A stretch of 64,000 bases of DNA from Rhodobacteraceae bacterium HLUCCO07. GTDB lineage: Bacteria > Pseudomonadota > Alphaproteobacteria > Rhodobacterales > Rhodobacteraceae. This document shows positions 17,592 through 25,620 of this stretch, piece by piece. Under the pieces are notes generated by a model. The model saw nothing but the letters and a program-made list of their open reading frames with translations, searched no databases and was not told where the DNA came from. The stretch covers positions 71,592 to 135,591 of the forward strand of contig LJSU01000020.1 of assembly GCA_001314705.1 (NCBI GenBank). The letters are read 5' to 3'. Position numbers and translations under genes: made by a program. Within the stretch, counting starts at the first letter, position 1. The number at the start of each line of letters is the position of its first letter.

Positions 17592-20500
17592 TGACCACGC
17601 AAACCATGATCGTGATCGGCAACGAAAGCCTTGCCATCCAGTGCAGTGAGAAAGTGATCGAGGCGGGGCATGTTCTTGCCGCGCTGGTCACGCGCAACGA
17701 TGACATCGCCGGATGGGCCGACGCGCGCGGTGTTCCCGTGATCGCGCCGGGGGCCGGGCTGGCCGTACGGCTTGAGGGGATCGCGCATGACTGGCTCCTG
17801 TCGATCGCCAATCTCGACATGCTGCCGGAGGAGGTGCTGGACCTGCCACGCCGGGGGGCGGTGAATTTCCATGACGGGCCTCTGCCGGCCTATGCGGGCC
17901 TCAACGCGCCGGTCTGGGCCTTGCTGGCGGGCGAGCGGCGGCACGGGATCACCTGGCACATGATCGAGCGGCGCGCCGATACCGGCGGGATCATCGAGCA
18001 GATGATGTTCGACATCTCCGAAAGCGACACCGCGCTGACGCTCAACACCAGGTGTTACGAGGCGGCGATGGGCTCGTTCGGGGCGGTGCTGGAAAAGCTG
18101 TCACGCCCTGAGGCGCCCGTGGTGGCGCAGGATCTTTCGGGGCGCGACTATTTCGGGCGTGACCGGCGGCCCGCGGTGGCGGGGCGGATCGATTTCGCGC
18201 ACCCCGCCGAAGAGGTCGTGCGGATGGTGCGCGCGCTCGATCACGGGCCATACTGGAACCCGCTCACCGCGCCCAAGTTCGAGGTTGCGGGGCAGGTTCT
18301 GCTGGCACGCGGCGCGCGTATCCCACGCGAAGCTGCAGGCGCGGCGGCGCCGGGCACGGTTCTGGAGGTGGATGACGACGCGCTTCGCGTGGCGACGGGC
18401 ACGGTGCCGATCGTGCTGCAGGGGGTTACGGCGAGCTGCGGCGGGGCGGTGGACCTGCCGGCGCTGGTGGCCGAGGGTGATGTGCTGGCCGCTCCCGATG
18501 CGGACGAACGTGCCCGGCTGGAGGCCGCGATGGCGCAGGCGGCGCGTGGCGATGCGCATTGGCGGGCACGGCTGCGCGCGCTGGTGCCGGCCGAGATGAC
18601 GGGCGGCGCAGCGCCCGAGGCGGCGGGTTATGTTCCGCTGGAAACCGGTCTCGGGACAGATGAGGTGCTGCGGCTGGCGGCCGGGCTTGCTGCGGCGCTG
18701 TCGCAGACGGGCGTTGCCGATCTGGCCTATGCCGCGCCGGGGGTGGAACCTGCGCCGGGATATGTCAGCCGCTGGGTGCCGCTGCGCGCCGGCGATGACC
18801 CGGAAACCGCGCGCAAACACCCCTGTTTCGCGCTCGATATCCAGGCGCGCGACCGCGAGATCGGGCGGATCGAGATGCCGCGGATCGGGCTGGCCGATGC
18901 GGGCGGATTGATCCCGGGCACGGCCCTGACGATCACGCCGGGGGCGATCCATTTCGATGGCGTGGGTGCGGGCGCGGCGCTGGCCCGGCTCTGGGCCGCG
19001 CGGCTGGAGCATCTGGCGCGGGTGCCGGGGGTTCTGGACATGGCGCCCGAGGCGCTGCCGGTGTTGCCCGATGCCGAGCTTGACCTGGTGGTCAACGGCT
19101 GGAACGCCACCGAAACGGAGTTCGATCCCGATCTTTGCATTCATCACGCCTTCGAGGCGCAGGTTGCGCGCACGCCAGAGGCGACCGCGCTGGTGTTCGA
19201 GGGCGAAAGCCTGAGCTATGCCGAGTTGAACGCCCGCGCCAACCGGGTCGCGCATGTCCTGCGCGACATGGGCGTGGGGCCGGGCGCGCTCGTCGGGCTG
19301 GCGGTGGAACGCTCGCTGCATCTTCTGGTGGGGGCCTTGGGCATTCTCAAGGCGGGCGGGGCCTATGTGCCGCTCGACCCGGCCTATCCCGCCGACCGCA
19401 TCAAGCTTTATGCCGAGGACAGCGGCGCGCCCGTGATCGTGACCACAGGTGCCACGCAATCCGTGCTGCCGGATGGTACGGCGGCGCGGCTCGTGCTCGA
19501 TACCGATCCGCGGATCGCGTCGGCCCCGGAAGGCAATCCCGACAGCGAGGTGCGTGGCGCGGACCTTGCCTATCTGATCTACACCTCCGGTTCGACCGGC
19601 AAGCCCAAGGGGGTGATGGTCGAGCATCGCAACGTTTCAAACTTCTTTACCGGCATGGATGCGCGGATCCCGCATGAGCCGGGCAGCGTCTGGCTGGCGG
19701 TGACGTCGCTGTCGTTCGACATCTCGGTGCTGGAGCTGTTCTGGACGCTGGCGCGGGGTTTCAAGCTGGTGCTTTCGGGCGAGGAGAGCCGCGCGCTGGT
19801 CAGCCATGGGCGGATCGCGATGACCGGCAAGGGCATGGATTTCGGCCTGTTCTACTGGGGCAACGATGACGGAGAGGGCAAGCAGAAGTACCGGATGCTG
19901 CTGGAAGGGGCGAAATTCGCCGATGCACATGGCTTTTCCGCCGTCTGGACGCCAGAGCGGCATTTCGCGGCCTTTGGCGGACCCTATCCGAATCCGGCGG
20001 TGACGGGCGCGGCCATCGCGGCGGTGACGCAGAACATCGCGGTGCGCTCGGGCTCTTGCGTGGCGCCGCTGCACCATCCGCTCAGGATCGCCGAAGATTG
20101 GGCGGTGATCGACAATCTGACCAACGGCCGCGCAGGGCTGGGCATCGCCAGCGGCTGGCAGCCCGACGATTTCGTGCTGCGCCCGGAAAACGCGCCGCCG
20201 AACAACAAGACGGCGATGTTCGACACGATCGAGAAGATCCGCGCGCTGTGGCGGGGCGAGACGGTGGAATTTCCCAATGGCAAGGGCAAGGAGTGCGCCG
20301 TTCTGACACAGCCGCGGCCGGTGTCGCGGGAATTGCCGGTCTGGCTGACCATCGCGGGCAATCCGCAGACATGGCGCGAGGCGGGCGAGATCGGGGCGAG
20401 TGTGCTCACCCACCTTCTGGGCCAGTCCATCGACGAGGTGGGCGAGAAGATCGGGATCTATCACGACGCGCTGCGCGGGGCCGGGCATGACCCCGAAGAT

Positions 20501-22126
20501 TTCAACGTCACCCTGATGCTGCATACCTATGTCGCCGAAACCCGCGAAAAGGCGCGCGAGGTGGCGCGCGGGCCGATGAAGGACTACCTTGGCGCGGCGG
20601 CGGCGCTCATCAAGCAATATGCCTGGACCTTCCCGGCCTTCAAGAAGCCCAAGGGGGTGGACAACCCCTTCGATCTCGACCTCGACACGCTGACCGAGGA
20701 AGACCTCGACGGGATCCTCGAATTCGCGTTCCTGCGCTATTTCGAGGATTCGGGGCTTTTCGGCACGGTCGAGGATTGCCTTGACCGGATCGAGCAACTC
20801 AAGCGGATCGGCGTGACCGAGATCGGCTGCCTGATCGATTACGGCATCGACCCCGACCTAGTGCTGGAAGGGTTGAAACCGCTGGCCGAGGTGCATCGCC
20901 GGGCCAACCTCTCCGAGGGCATGGCCGACGACGATTTCTCGATCGCGGCACAGATCATCCGCCACGGGGTCACGCATCTGCAATGCACGCCCAGCCTGGC
21001 CCGGATGATCTCCATGAACGAGGAGGCGCGGCTGGCGTTGGGGCGTGTGAAGCACCTGATGATCGGGGGCGAGGCGCTGCCCGGAGCGTTGGTGGACGAG
21101 TTCGCGCAGATCACCGATGCGCATATCGAGAACATGTATGGCCCGACCGAGACCACGATCTGGTCAACGACCGAGACCGCGCAGGGCGGCGAGGGCGTGG
21201 TCAATATCGGCACGCCCATTGCCAACACGCAGGTTTACGTGCTCGGCGACGACATGCAGCCGGTACCGGTGGGCGTTGCCGGTGATCTCTGGATCGGCGG
21301 GGCCGGCGTCACCCGCGGATACTGGCAACGCGAGGCGTTGACCGAAGAGCGGTTCGTGCCGAACCCGTTCCATGGCGGGCGGATGTATCGCACCGGCGAT
21401 CTCGTGCGCTGGCGCGCCGATGGGCGGCTCGATTTCCTGGGTCGGGCGGACAACCAGGTCAAGCTGCGCGGCTATCGCATCGAACTGGGCGAGATCGAGG
21501 CGCGCCTGCATGAACAGCCCGGCATCCGCCAGGCGGTGGTGACGGCGCGCGAGGACAGCCCCGGCGACACGCGGCTGGTGGCATACCTGCTTTCCGACGG
21601 GGCCCTGGACGAGGCCGCGTTGCGCGTGGCGCTGGCGCGCGATCTGCCCGAGTTCATGGTGCCCGCGCATTACGTGCGGCTGGATCAGTTCCCGCTGACA
21701 CCCAACCGCAAGGTGGATCGCAACGCGCTGCCGGCCCCGATGCGGGCGGTCGCGCCCGAAGCGGCCACCGCGCCGGATGACGGCAGCATCGAGAGCCGCA
21801 TTGCCGGGGTCTGGACGCATGTTCTGGGCGTCGAGCGGATCGGGGCGAAGGACAACTTTTTCGATCTTGGCGGGCATTCGCTCCTCGCCGTGCAGGCGCT
21901 TCGCGAAATCCGCGAATTGTGCGCGGTGCCAAAGCTGGCGATCACCGACATCTTCCGCTTTCCCACGCTGGAAGGGCTGGCCGGGCGGGTCAGGGAAATG
22001 GCCGGCGACGTGCCGCCCGGGCCGAAGCCCGGGCCGGATACGCGACCGGAGCCGGTTGTGGCAGCGGGCGACATGCAGTCGCGCCGTCGCGAGATGCGGG
22101 CCAAGCGCAGGATGGCGAGAACCTGA
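17591..22126 (+). CDS. NRPS-like protein: formyltransferase, adenylation domain with inserted luciferase-like monooxygenase, PCP
   Basis: This 1511-residue protein starts with a methionyl-tRNA-formyltransferase-like domain (about 1-230; N-F-H-D near 92 and RADTGGI near 131). A condensation-domain tail (about 340-510, ending VVNGWNAT) follows, without an HHxxxDG motif. The adenylation domain has A3 YTSGSTGKPKGV (about 664) and A4 FDISVLEL (about 711). It is interrupted at about 750-1108 by an F420/FMN luciferase-like monooxygenase of the MupA/Atu3671 type, and resumes with A5 MYGPTETT (about 1184), A7 YRTGDL, A8 KLRGYRIELGE and A10 NRKVDRNALP. A PCP (DLGGHSL, Ser near 1430) ends it. It probably loads an amino acid, may formylate it, and may hydroxylate the tethered residue. 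GTG at 17588 is an alternative start. No thioesterase is present, so release may depend on the partner PKS. Confidence 0.92.
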   Translation: MTTQTMIVIGNESLAIQCSEKVIEAGHVLAALVTRNDDIAGWADARGVPVIAPGAGLAVRLEGIAHDWLLSIANLDMLPEEVLDLPRRGAVNFHDGPLPAYAGLNAPVWALLAGERRHGITWHMIERRADTGGIIEQMMFDISESDTALTLNTRCYEAAMGSFGAVLEKLSRPEAPVVAQDLSGRDYFGRDRRPAVAGRIDFAHPAEEVVRMVRALDHGPYWNPLTAPKFEVAGQVLLARGARIPREAAGAAAPGTVLEVDDDALRVATGTVPIVLQGVTASCGGAVDLPALVAEGDVLAAPDADERARLEAAMAQAARGDAHWRARLRALVPAEMTGGAAPEAAGYVPLETGLGTDEVLRLAAGLAAALSQTGVADLAYAAPGVEPAPGYVSRWVPLRAGDDPETARKHPCFALDIQARDREIGRIEMPRIGLADAGGLIPGTALTITPGAIHFDGVGAGAALARLWAARLEHLARVPGVLDMAPEALPVLPDAELDLVVNGWNATETEFDPDLCIHHAFEAQVARTPEATALVFEGESLSYAELNARANRVAHVLRDMGVGPGALVGLAVERSLHLLVGALGILKAGGAYVPLDPAYPADRIKLYAEDSGAPVIVTTGATQSVLPDGTAARLVLDTDPRIASAPEGNPDSEVRGADLAYLIYTSGSTGKPKGVMVEHRNVSNFFTGMDARIPHEPGSVWLAVTSLSFDISVLELFWTLARGFKLVLSGEESRALVSHGRIAMTGKGMDFGLFYWGNDDGEGKQKYRMLLEGAKFADAHGFSAVWTPERHFAAFGGPYPNPAVTGAAIAAVTQNIAVRSGSCVAPLHHPLRIAEDWAVIDNLTNGRAGLGIASGWQPDDFVLRPENAPPNNKTAMFDTIEKIRALWRGETVEFPNGKGKECAVLTQPRPVSRELPVWLTIAGNPQTWREAGEIGASVLTHLLGQSIDEVGEKIGIYHDALRGAGHDPEDFNVTLMLHTYVAETREKAREVARGPMKDYLGAAAALIKQYAWTFPAFKKPKGVDNPFDLDLDTLTEEDLDGILEFAFLRYFEDSGLFGTVEDCLDRIEQLKRIGVTEIGCLIDYGIDPDLVLEGLKPLAEVHRRANLSEGMADDDFSIAAQIIRHGVTHLQCTPSLARMISMNEEARLALGRVKHLMIGGEALPGALVDEFAQITDAHIENMYGPTETTIWSTTETAQGGEGVVNIGTPIANTQVYVLGDDMQPVPVGVAGDLWIGGAGVTRGYWQREALTEERFVPNPFHGGRMYRTGDLVRWRADGRLDFLGRADNQVKLRGYRIELGEIEARLHEQPGIRQAVVTAREDSPGDTRLVAYLLSDGALDEAALRVALARDLPEFMVPAHYVRLDQFPLTPNRKVDRNALPAPMRAVAPEAATAPDDGSIESRIAGVWTHVLGVERIGAKDNFFDLGGHSLLAVQALREIRELCAVPKLAITDIFRFPTLEGLAGRVREMAGDVPPGPKPGPDTRPEPVVAAGDMQSRRREMRAKRRMART

Positions 22127-22127
22127 G

Positions 22128-22811
22128 ATGGCGCTGGATGGCGACCCCCTGGCGGAGCTTGCCACCGCACTTGAACGGGTGCTGCCGCCCGGCGTGGCGA
22201 TGGCGGCCGAAGACCCGGCGGCGCCGGAGGGGGGCCTGTTTGCCGTTGAGGCCGAGGCCATGGCGCGGGCGGTTCCGGCCCGGCGGGCCGAGTTCGCCGC
22301 CGGGCGCCGGGCCGCGCATCGCGCGATGGCGCGGCTGGGCCTGGCGCCCGCGCCGGTCGCGATGGGGCCGGATCGGGTCCCGGTCTGGCCGCGCGGGCTG
22401 ATCGGGTCGATCTCGCACTGCGAGGGGGCCTGTGTGGCGCTGGTGGCGCGGATGGCTGACATGCAGGCGGTTGCGGTCGATCTCGAACCCGACGCGGACC
22501 TGCCCGATGACCTGCTGCCGGTTGTCTGTTCCCCGGCCGAACGTGCCTGGTTGCGCGATCTGGCGCCCGCAAGGACCGGGCGAATGGCGCGGCTGATCTT
22601 CTCGGTCAAGGAATGTGTTTACAAGCTGCAATATCCCCTGACCGGAAAAATCATGGAATTCAGCGATGTCGAGGTCGAAATTGACCTTTCGCATCAACGT
22701 TTCTCGGCCCGCCTTGCAGCGCATGACACGAAGCACGCGCCACCCTGGACACTGGCCGGGCGGTTCGGGCAGGCCGGCGGCGTGATGTTCTGCCTCAGCT
22801 TTGCCCGGTAA
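22128..22811 (+). CDS. 4'-phosphopantetheinyl transferase (EntD/Sfp type)
   Basis: This 227-residue enzyme would convert apo-ACP and apo-PCP to holo forms by attaching phosphopantetheine from CoA. Motifs in order: SISHCEG, the magnesium-binding AVDLEPD and FSVKECVYK. The start lies one base after the NRPS stop (TGAGATG), which makes a dedicated partner for the PKS and NRPS-like carriers very likely. The N-terminal region (PARRAEFAAGRRAAHRAM) matches the EntD subgroup. Confidence 0.92.
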   Translation: MALDGDPLAELATALERVLPPGVAMAAEDPAAPEGGLFAVEAEAMARAVPARRAEFAAGRRAAHRAMARLGLAPAPVAMGPDRVPVWPRGLIGSISHCEGACVALVARMADMQAVAVDLEPDADLPDDLLPVVCSPAERAWLRDLAPARTGRMARLIFSVKECVYKLQYPLTGKIMEFSDVEVEIDLSHQRFSARLAAHDTKHAPPWTLAGRFGQAGGVMFCLSFAR

Positions 22812-23054
22812 GTAGCTGTAATGAGGAAATTGCAGGGCCAAAGTCGCCGCGCAACAGAAACACAGTGTTTCCGGGATTCTTGTTAAAATAGTGGCCAAAT
22901 TGAGGCGGAGGGGTTAGGTTCTCCTCAACCACGTCCGTGCCGACAGGTCTGGCTGTCTGCCGTGGCTATGCCGCATGTGCAGGACGGACGTGAGAGGACA
23001 ATGCCAAATTTCTGCGGGGGCAGGGAATTTCGCCAAGGATACGGGGTTTGGACG
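22812..23054 (+). promoter_or_regulatory. Intergenic control region before the wzz-like gene
   Basis: This 243-bp region holds a palindrome at 22857-22871 (GAAACAC-A-GTGTTTC), an AT-rich TTGTTAAAATAG stretch just after it and GGCCAAATT at 22893. GTGTTTCCG (22865-22873) and GGCCAAATT both recur in the region before the tyrosine kinase gene at 25437. A regulatory site shared by the two genes is plausible; no consensus promoter is clear. Confidence 0.4.
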
Positions 23055-24365
23055 ATGGGCCAGATTCAGTCGGTTGGAGATGTTCTGGGCCTGCTGCGGC
23101 GGCACGTGATGTTGATCCTGGTCGTGTCGTTTCTGGGCAGTGCATTCTCGGTCTGGTGGGTGCTGAACCAGCCGCGCCTTTACGAGGCGACGGCGGTGGC
23201 GCAGATCGAGGCGGCCACGGTGGCGGATGCCGAGGGCAGCCCGCTGGCGGGCACCAGCGCGGATCAGCGGCTGCGCCTGCTGGAACAACAGCTCATGGCG
23301 CGCGACAACCTGGTCGACGTGATCGAGCGGTTCGGGCTTTATGCCGAAACCGACCTGTCGCGCAGCCGCAAGGTGGCGCAGCTGCGCGAATCGGTGCGGA
23401 TCACCCAGATCACCGATCCGAACGTCCCGCCCGGCATGACGCGCATCCCGACGGGCATGAGGATCGCCGTGACCCATAACGACGCGGAGGCGGCGGCCGA
23501 CGTGGCCAATCATTTCCTGTCGCAACTGGTCGAACGCAATCGCGAGCGTCGGTCCACCGCGGCGCTGCGCAATCTTGAATTCTTCGAGTCCGAAGCGCGA
23601 CGGATCGAAGCCGAGATGGCGGCGCTGGAGGAGCAGATTGCCGATTTCAGGGAAGAGAACGCCCGCTATCTCGGAGAGGGGATCAGCGCGCAGCGCGATG
23701 AACTGGGCAGCTTGCGCTCGACCCTTCTCGAGATCGAACAGAGGATCATTGAGCTGGAGTCGTCGCGCACCCGCCAACGTGCCGAGGTGATCGAACGTCA
23801 GCGCGCGCTGCTCGAGGAACAGCAGGCGCTGATCGAGGCGCGGATTGCCCAGATCGAAGAGGCGATCGCCAGTTCACCGGAAGTCGAACGGCAGTTCGGG
23901 GTGCTGAACCGGCAGCTGGAGCAATTGCGCGAGCAATACGATATCGTGACCCGCCGTGCGACCGAGGCCGAGATGGGGCAACTTCTTGAAAGCCAGCAGC
24001 GAACCGAGCGGATCGAAGTTCTGGAAAATGCACTTGTGCCGGAAAACCCGGTTTCCGGAAGCCGAAAGAAGCGCGCGGCGCTGGGCGGGGGCATGAGCCT
24101 TGTTCTGGGCGTTGCCATCGCCTTTCTCATCGAAATGCTGAACCCGGTGATCCGCACGCGGGCGCAGCTTGAACAGGCGCTGAACGTCAAGGCGGTGGTG
24201 GCAATCCCGAGGCTGGAGACCCCGCGCCAACACCGCCGCCGCTGGGTCTTGCTGCTTTCGGTCCTGTTGGCGCTGGGTGCGGTGCTTGTGCTTGGCTGGC
24301 AGGTGATACGCGATGCGGTGGAGGCGGTTCTCGGGGCGCTTCAGCGGCGCCGGACCCAAGCCTGA
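23055..24365 (+). CDS. Wzz/GumC-type polysaccharide co-polymerase
   Basis: This inner-membrane chain-length regulator of about 436 residues has a first transmembrane segment near residues 18-36, a long periplasmic coiled-coil region (about 175-320, rich in E/R/Q, with LEEQIADFREEN), and a second segment after GSRKKRAALGGGM. A third hydrophobic stretch (WVLLLSVLLALGAVLVLGW) lies near the C-terminus. It has no fused kinase domain; a separate tyrosine kinase gene faces it convergently 19 bp downstream. The start at 23055 gives the usual family opening MGQIQSV; ATGs at 23001 and 22962 are possible alternatives. It probably sets the polymer length of the glycan built by this locus. Confidence 0.85.
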   Translation: MGQIQSVGDVLGLLRRHVMLILVVSFLGSAFSVWWVLNQPRLYEATAVAQIEAATVADAEGSPLAGTSADQRLRLLEQQLMARDNLVDVIERFGLYAETDLSRSRKVAQLRESVRITQITDPNVPPGMTRIPTGMRIAVTHNDAEAAADVANHFLSQLVERNRERRSTAALRNLEFFESEARRIEAEMAALEEQIADFREENARYLGEGISAQRDELGSLRSTLLEIEQRIIELESSRTRQRAEVIERQRALLEEQQALIEARIAQIEEAIASSPEVERQFGVLNRQLEQLREQYDIVTRRATEAEMGQLLESQQRTERIEVLENALVPENPVSGSRKKRAALGGGMSLVLGVAIAFLIEMLNPVIRTRAQLEQALNVKAVVAIPRLETPRQHRRRWVLLLSVLLALGAVLVLGWQVIRDAVEAVLGALQRRRTQA

Positions 24366-24384
24366 CCGTGCGGCGCCGCGCGCG

Positions 24385-25437
24385 TCAGTAGCCGTAGCTG
24401 TAGGCCATCGCGTCATCGGCTTCGGCCTGGTTGAGCACGACGCCGAGGAGTGGAACATCTTCGCCGATGCGGCGCATGGCTTCGTGCACCTCGTCGGGTC
24501 TGGTTTGCCCGCCCCCGATGATCATGAGGATACCGTCGAAATGATCCTTGAAGGCGATCACGTCGTCGAAGGCCAGTGCCGGGGGGAGATCGTAGAGCAC
24601 GATGTCGGGGTCGAGCTCGTCCATCATCCGCGAAAGGGCGATCGCGGTTTCGGGCGCCTGAAGCAATTCGGCGGCATAGGATTCGACCTGGTCATTCATC
24701 GCCACGGCGAGATTCGTGCCGATATTGAGCGCGTTGCGGCCCAGCCGCTTGAACGCCTCGGTCACACCGGTCCGGCCACGCAGGAAATTCCCGATGCTGC
24801 CGGGATCATCCACGCCAAGAACCGTCGCGACGGACGGGTTGCGCATGTCCATGTCCATCAGGATGGTGCGGTGGGTTTCATACCGCGAGAGCGAAATGGC
24901 CAGGTTCACCGCCGTGAACGTCTTGCCGCAATCGCGGGTGGGCGAAGTGATCGCGACGCGTTTCCAGTCGTGCTCGGCAAGGGTTCGCACCAGCCGGGTG
25001 CGCAGCACGTCGAACGCCCCGTGGGCGGGATCGTGGCGGGTGGCCGTGATGATCAGGTTGCGTTCGAGATGCCCGGCATCGACGGGTATGGAGGACAGCC
25101 GCGACCATGAGCGCCCGGGCATGGGCAGCGGTTCGGCGGACGGCGCCGGGGGGGCTGTGTCCTGATCCTGACGATCGCTGTCTCTCGGGGCTTCCTGAGC
25201 TGGTTCGGCCGGGGTGGTGCCGTCGGGATCGAGCGGCTGTGCAGCCTCGCCCAATTCGACGGTGCTCGCCTCGTTCGAGGTGACCTCGGCGGCCTCTTCC
25301 GACAGGTCGATGTCATCCCGCCGGGCGGGCGGGTATTCGTCGGGTGCGGCCGCGGCGATTTCGGCGATCAAACGGTCCCGCGCGGCCCGGTCGAGCCGGC
25401 GCCGTGTCTTGCGGGTCAGGGGGCGGTCATCAGACAT
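24385..25437 (-). CDS. Bacterial tyrosine kinase, CpsD/CapB type (split from its membrane activator)
   Basis: This 350-residue cytoplasmic BY-kinase has an N-terminal acidic, Pro-rich unstructured region (about 1-115) followed by the P-loop kinase. Walker A is SPTRDCGKT, Walker A' is ILMDMDMRNP, and the protein ends in a short tyrosine cluster (AYSYGY) that would be autophosphorylated. In many proteobacteria this domain is fused to the Wzz-like activator; here it is a separate gene convergent with it. It probably controls polymerisation or export through phosphorylation cycles. Confidence 0.85.
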   Translation of the reverse strand: MSDDRPLTRKTRRRLDRAARDRLIAEIAAAAPDEYPPARRDDIDLSEEAAEVTSNEASTVELGEAAQPLDPDGTTPAEPAQEAPRDSDRQDQDTAPPAPSAEPLPMPGRSWSRLSSIPVDAGHLERNLIITATRHDPAHGAFDVLRTRLVRTLAEHDWKRVAITSPTRDCGKTFTAVNLAISLSRYETHRTILMDMDMRNPSVATVLGVDDPGSIGNFLRGRTGVTEAFKRLGRNALNIGTNLAVAMNDQVESYAAELLQAPETAIALSRMMDELDPDIVLYDLPPALAFDDVIAFKDHFDGILMIIGGGQTRPDEVHEAMRRIGEDVPLLGVVLNQAEADDAMAYSYGY

Positions 25438-25620
25438 CGCAGACCCCCGCCCGGATCGACGGATGGCAAAGCCCGCAGTTCTGTCGCGTCGCGCCTGTCA
25501 CTCTCATGTCCTGCCATTGAACGCCCGTCTGCTTTGGGCGTTACCACGGAATTCTCCGCCTTTTTCCCCGATAAAACAAGGAAATGGGGCCAAATTATGC
25601 CTATTGTTCGGAAACACGCA
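25438..25620 (-). promoter_or_regulatory. Intergenic region upstream of the tyrosine kinase gene
   Basis: The region contains an AACGCCC/GGGCGTT hairpin (25520-25542) and two 9-mers also found before the wzz-like gene: GGCCAAATT (25588-25596) and, on the minus strand, GTGTTTCCG (25609-25617). The latter lies about 172 bases before the kinase start, compared with about 182 bases in the wzz region, pointing toward each gene. Confidence 0.4.
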
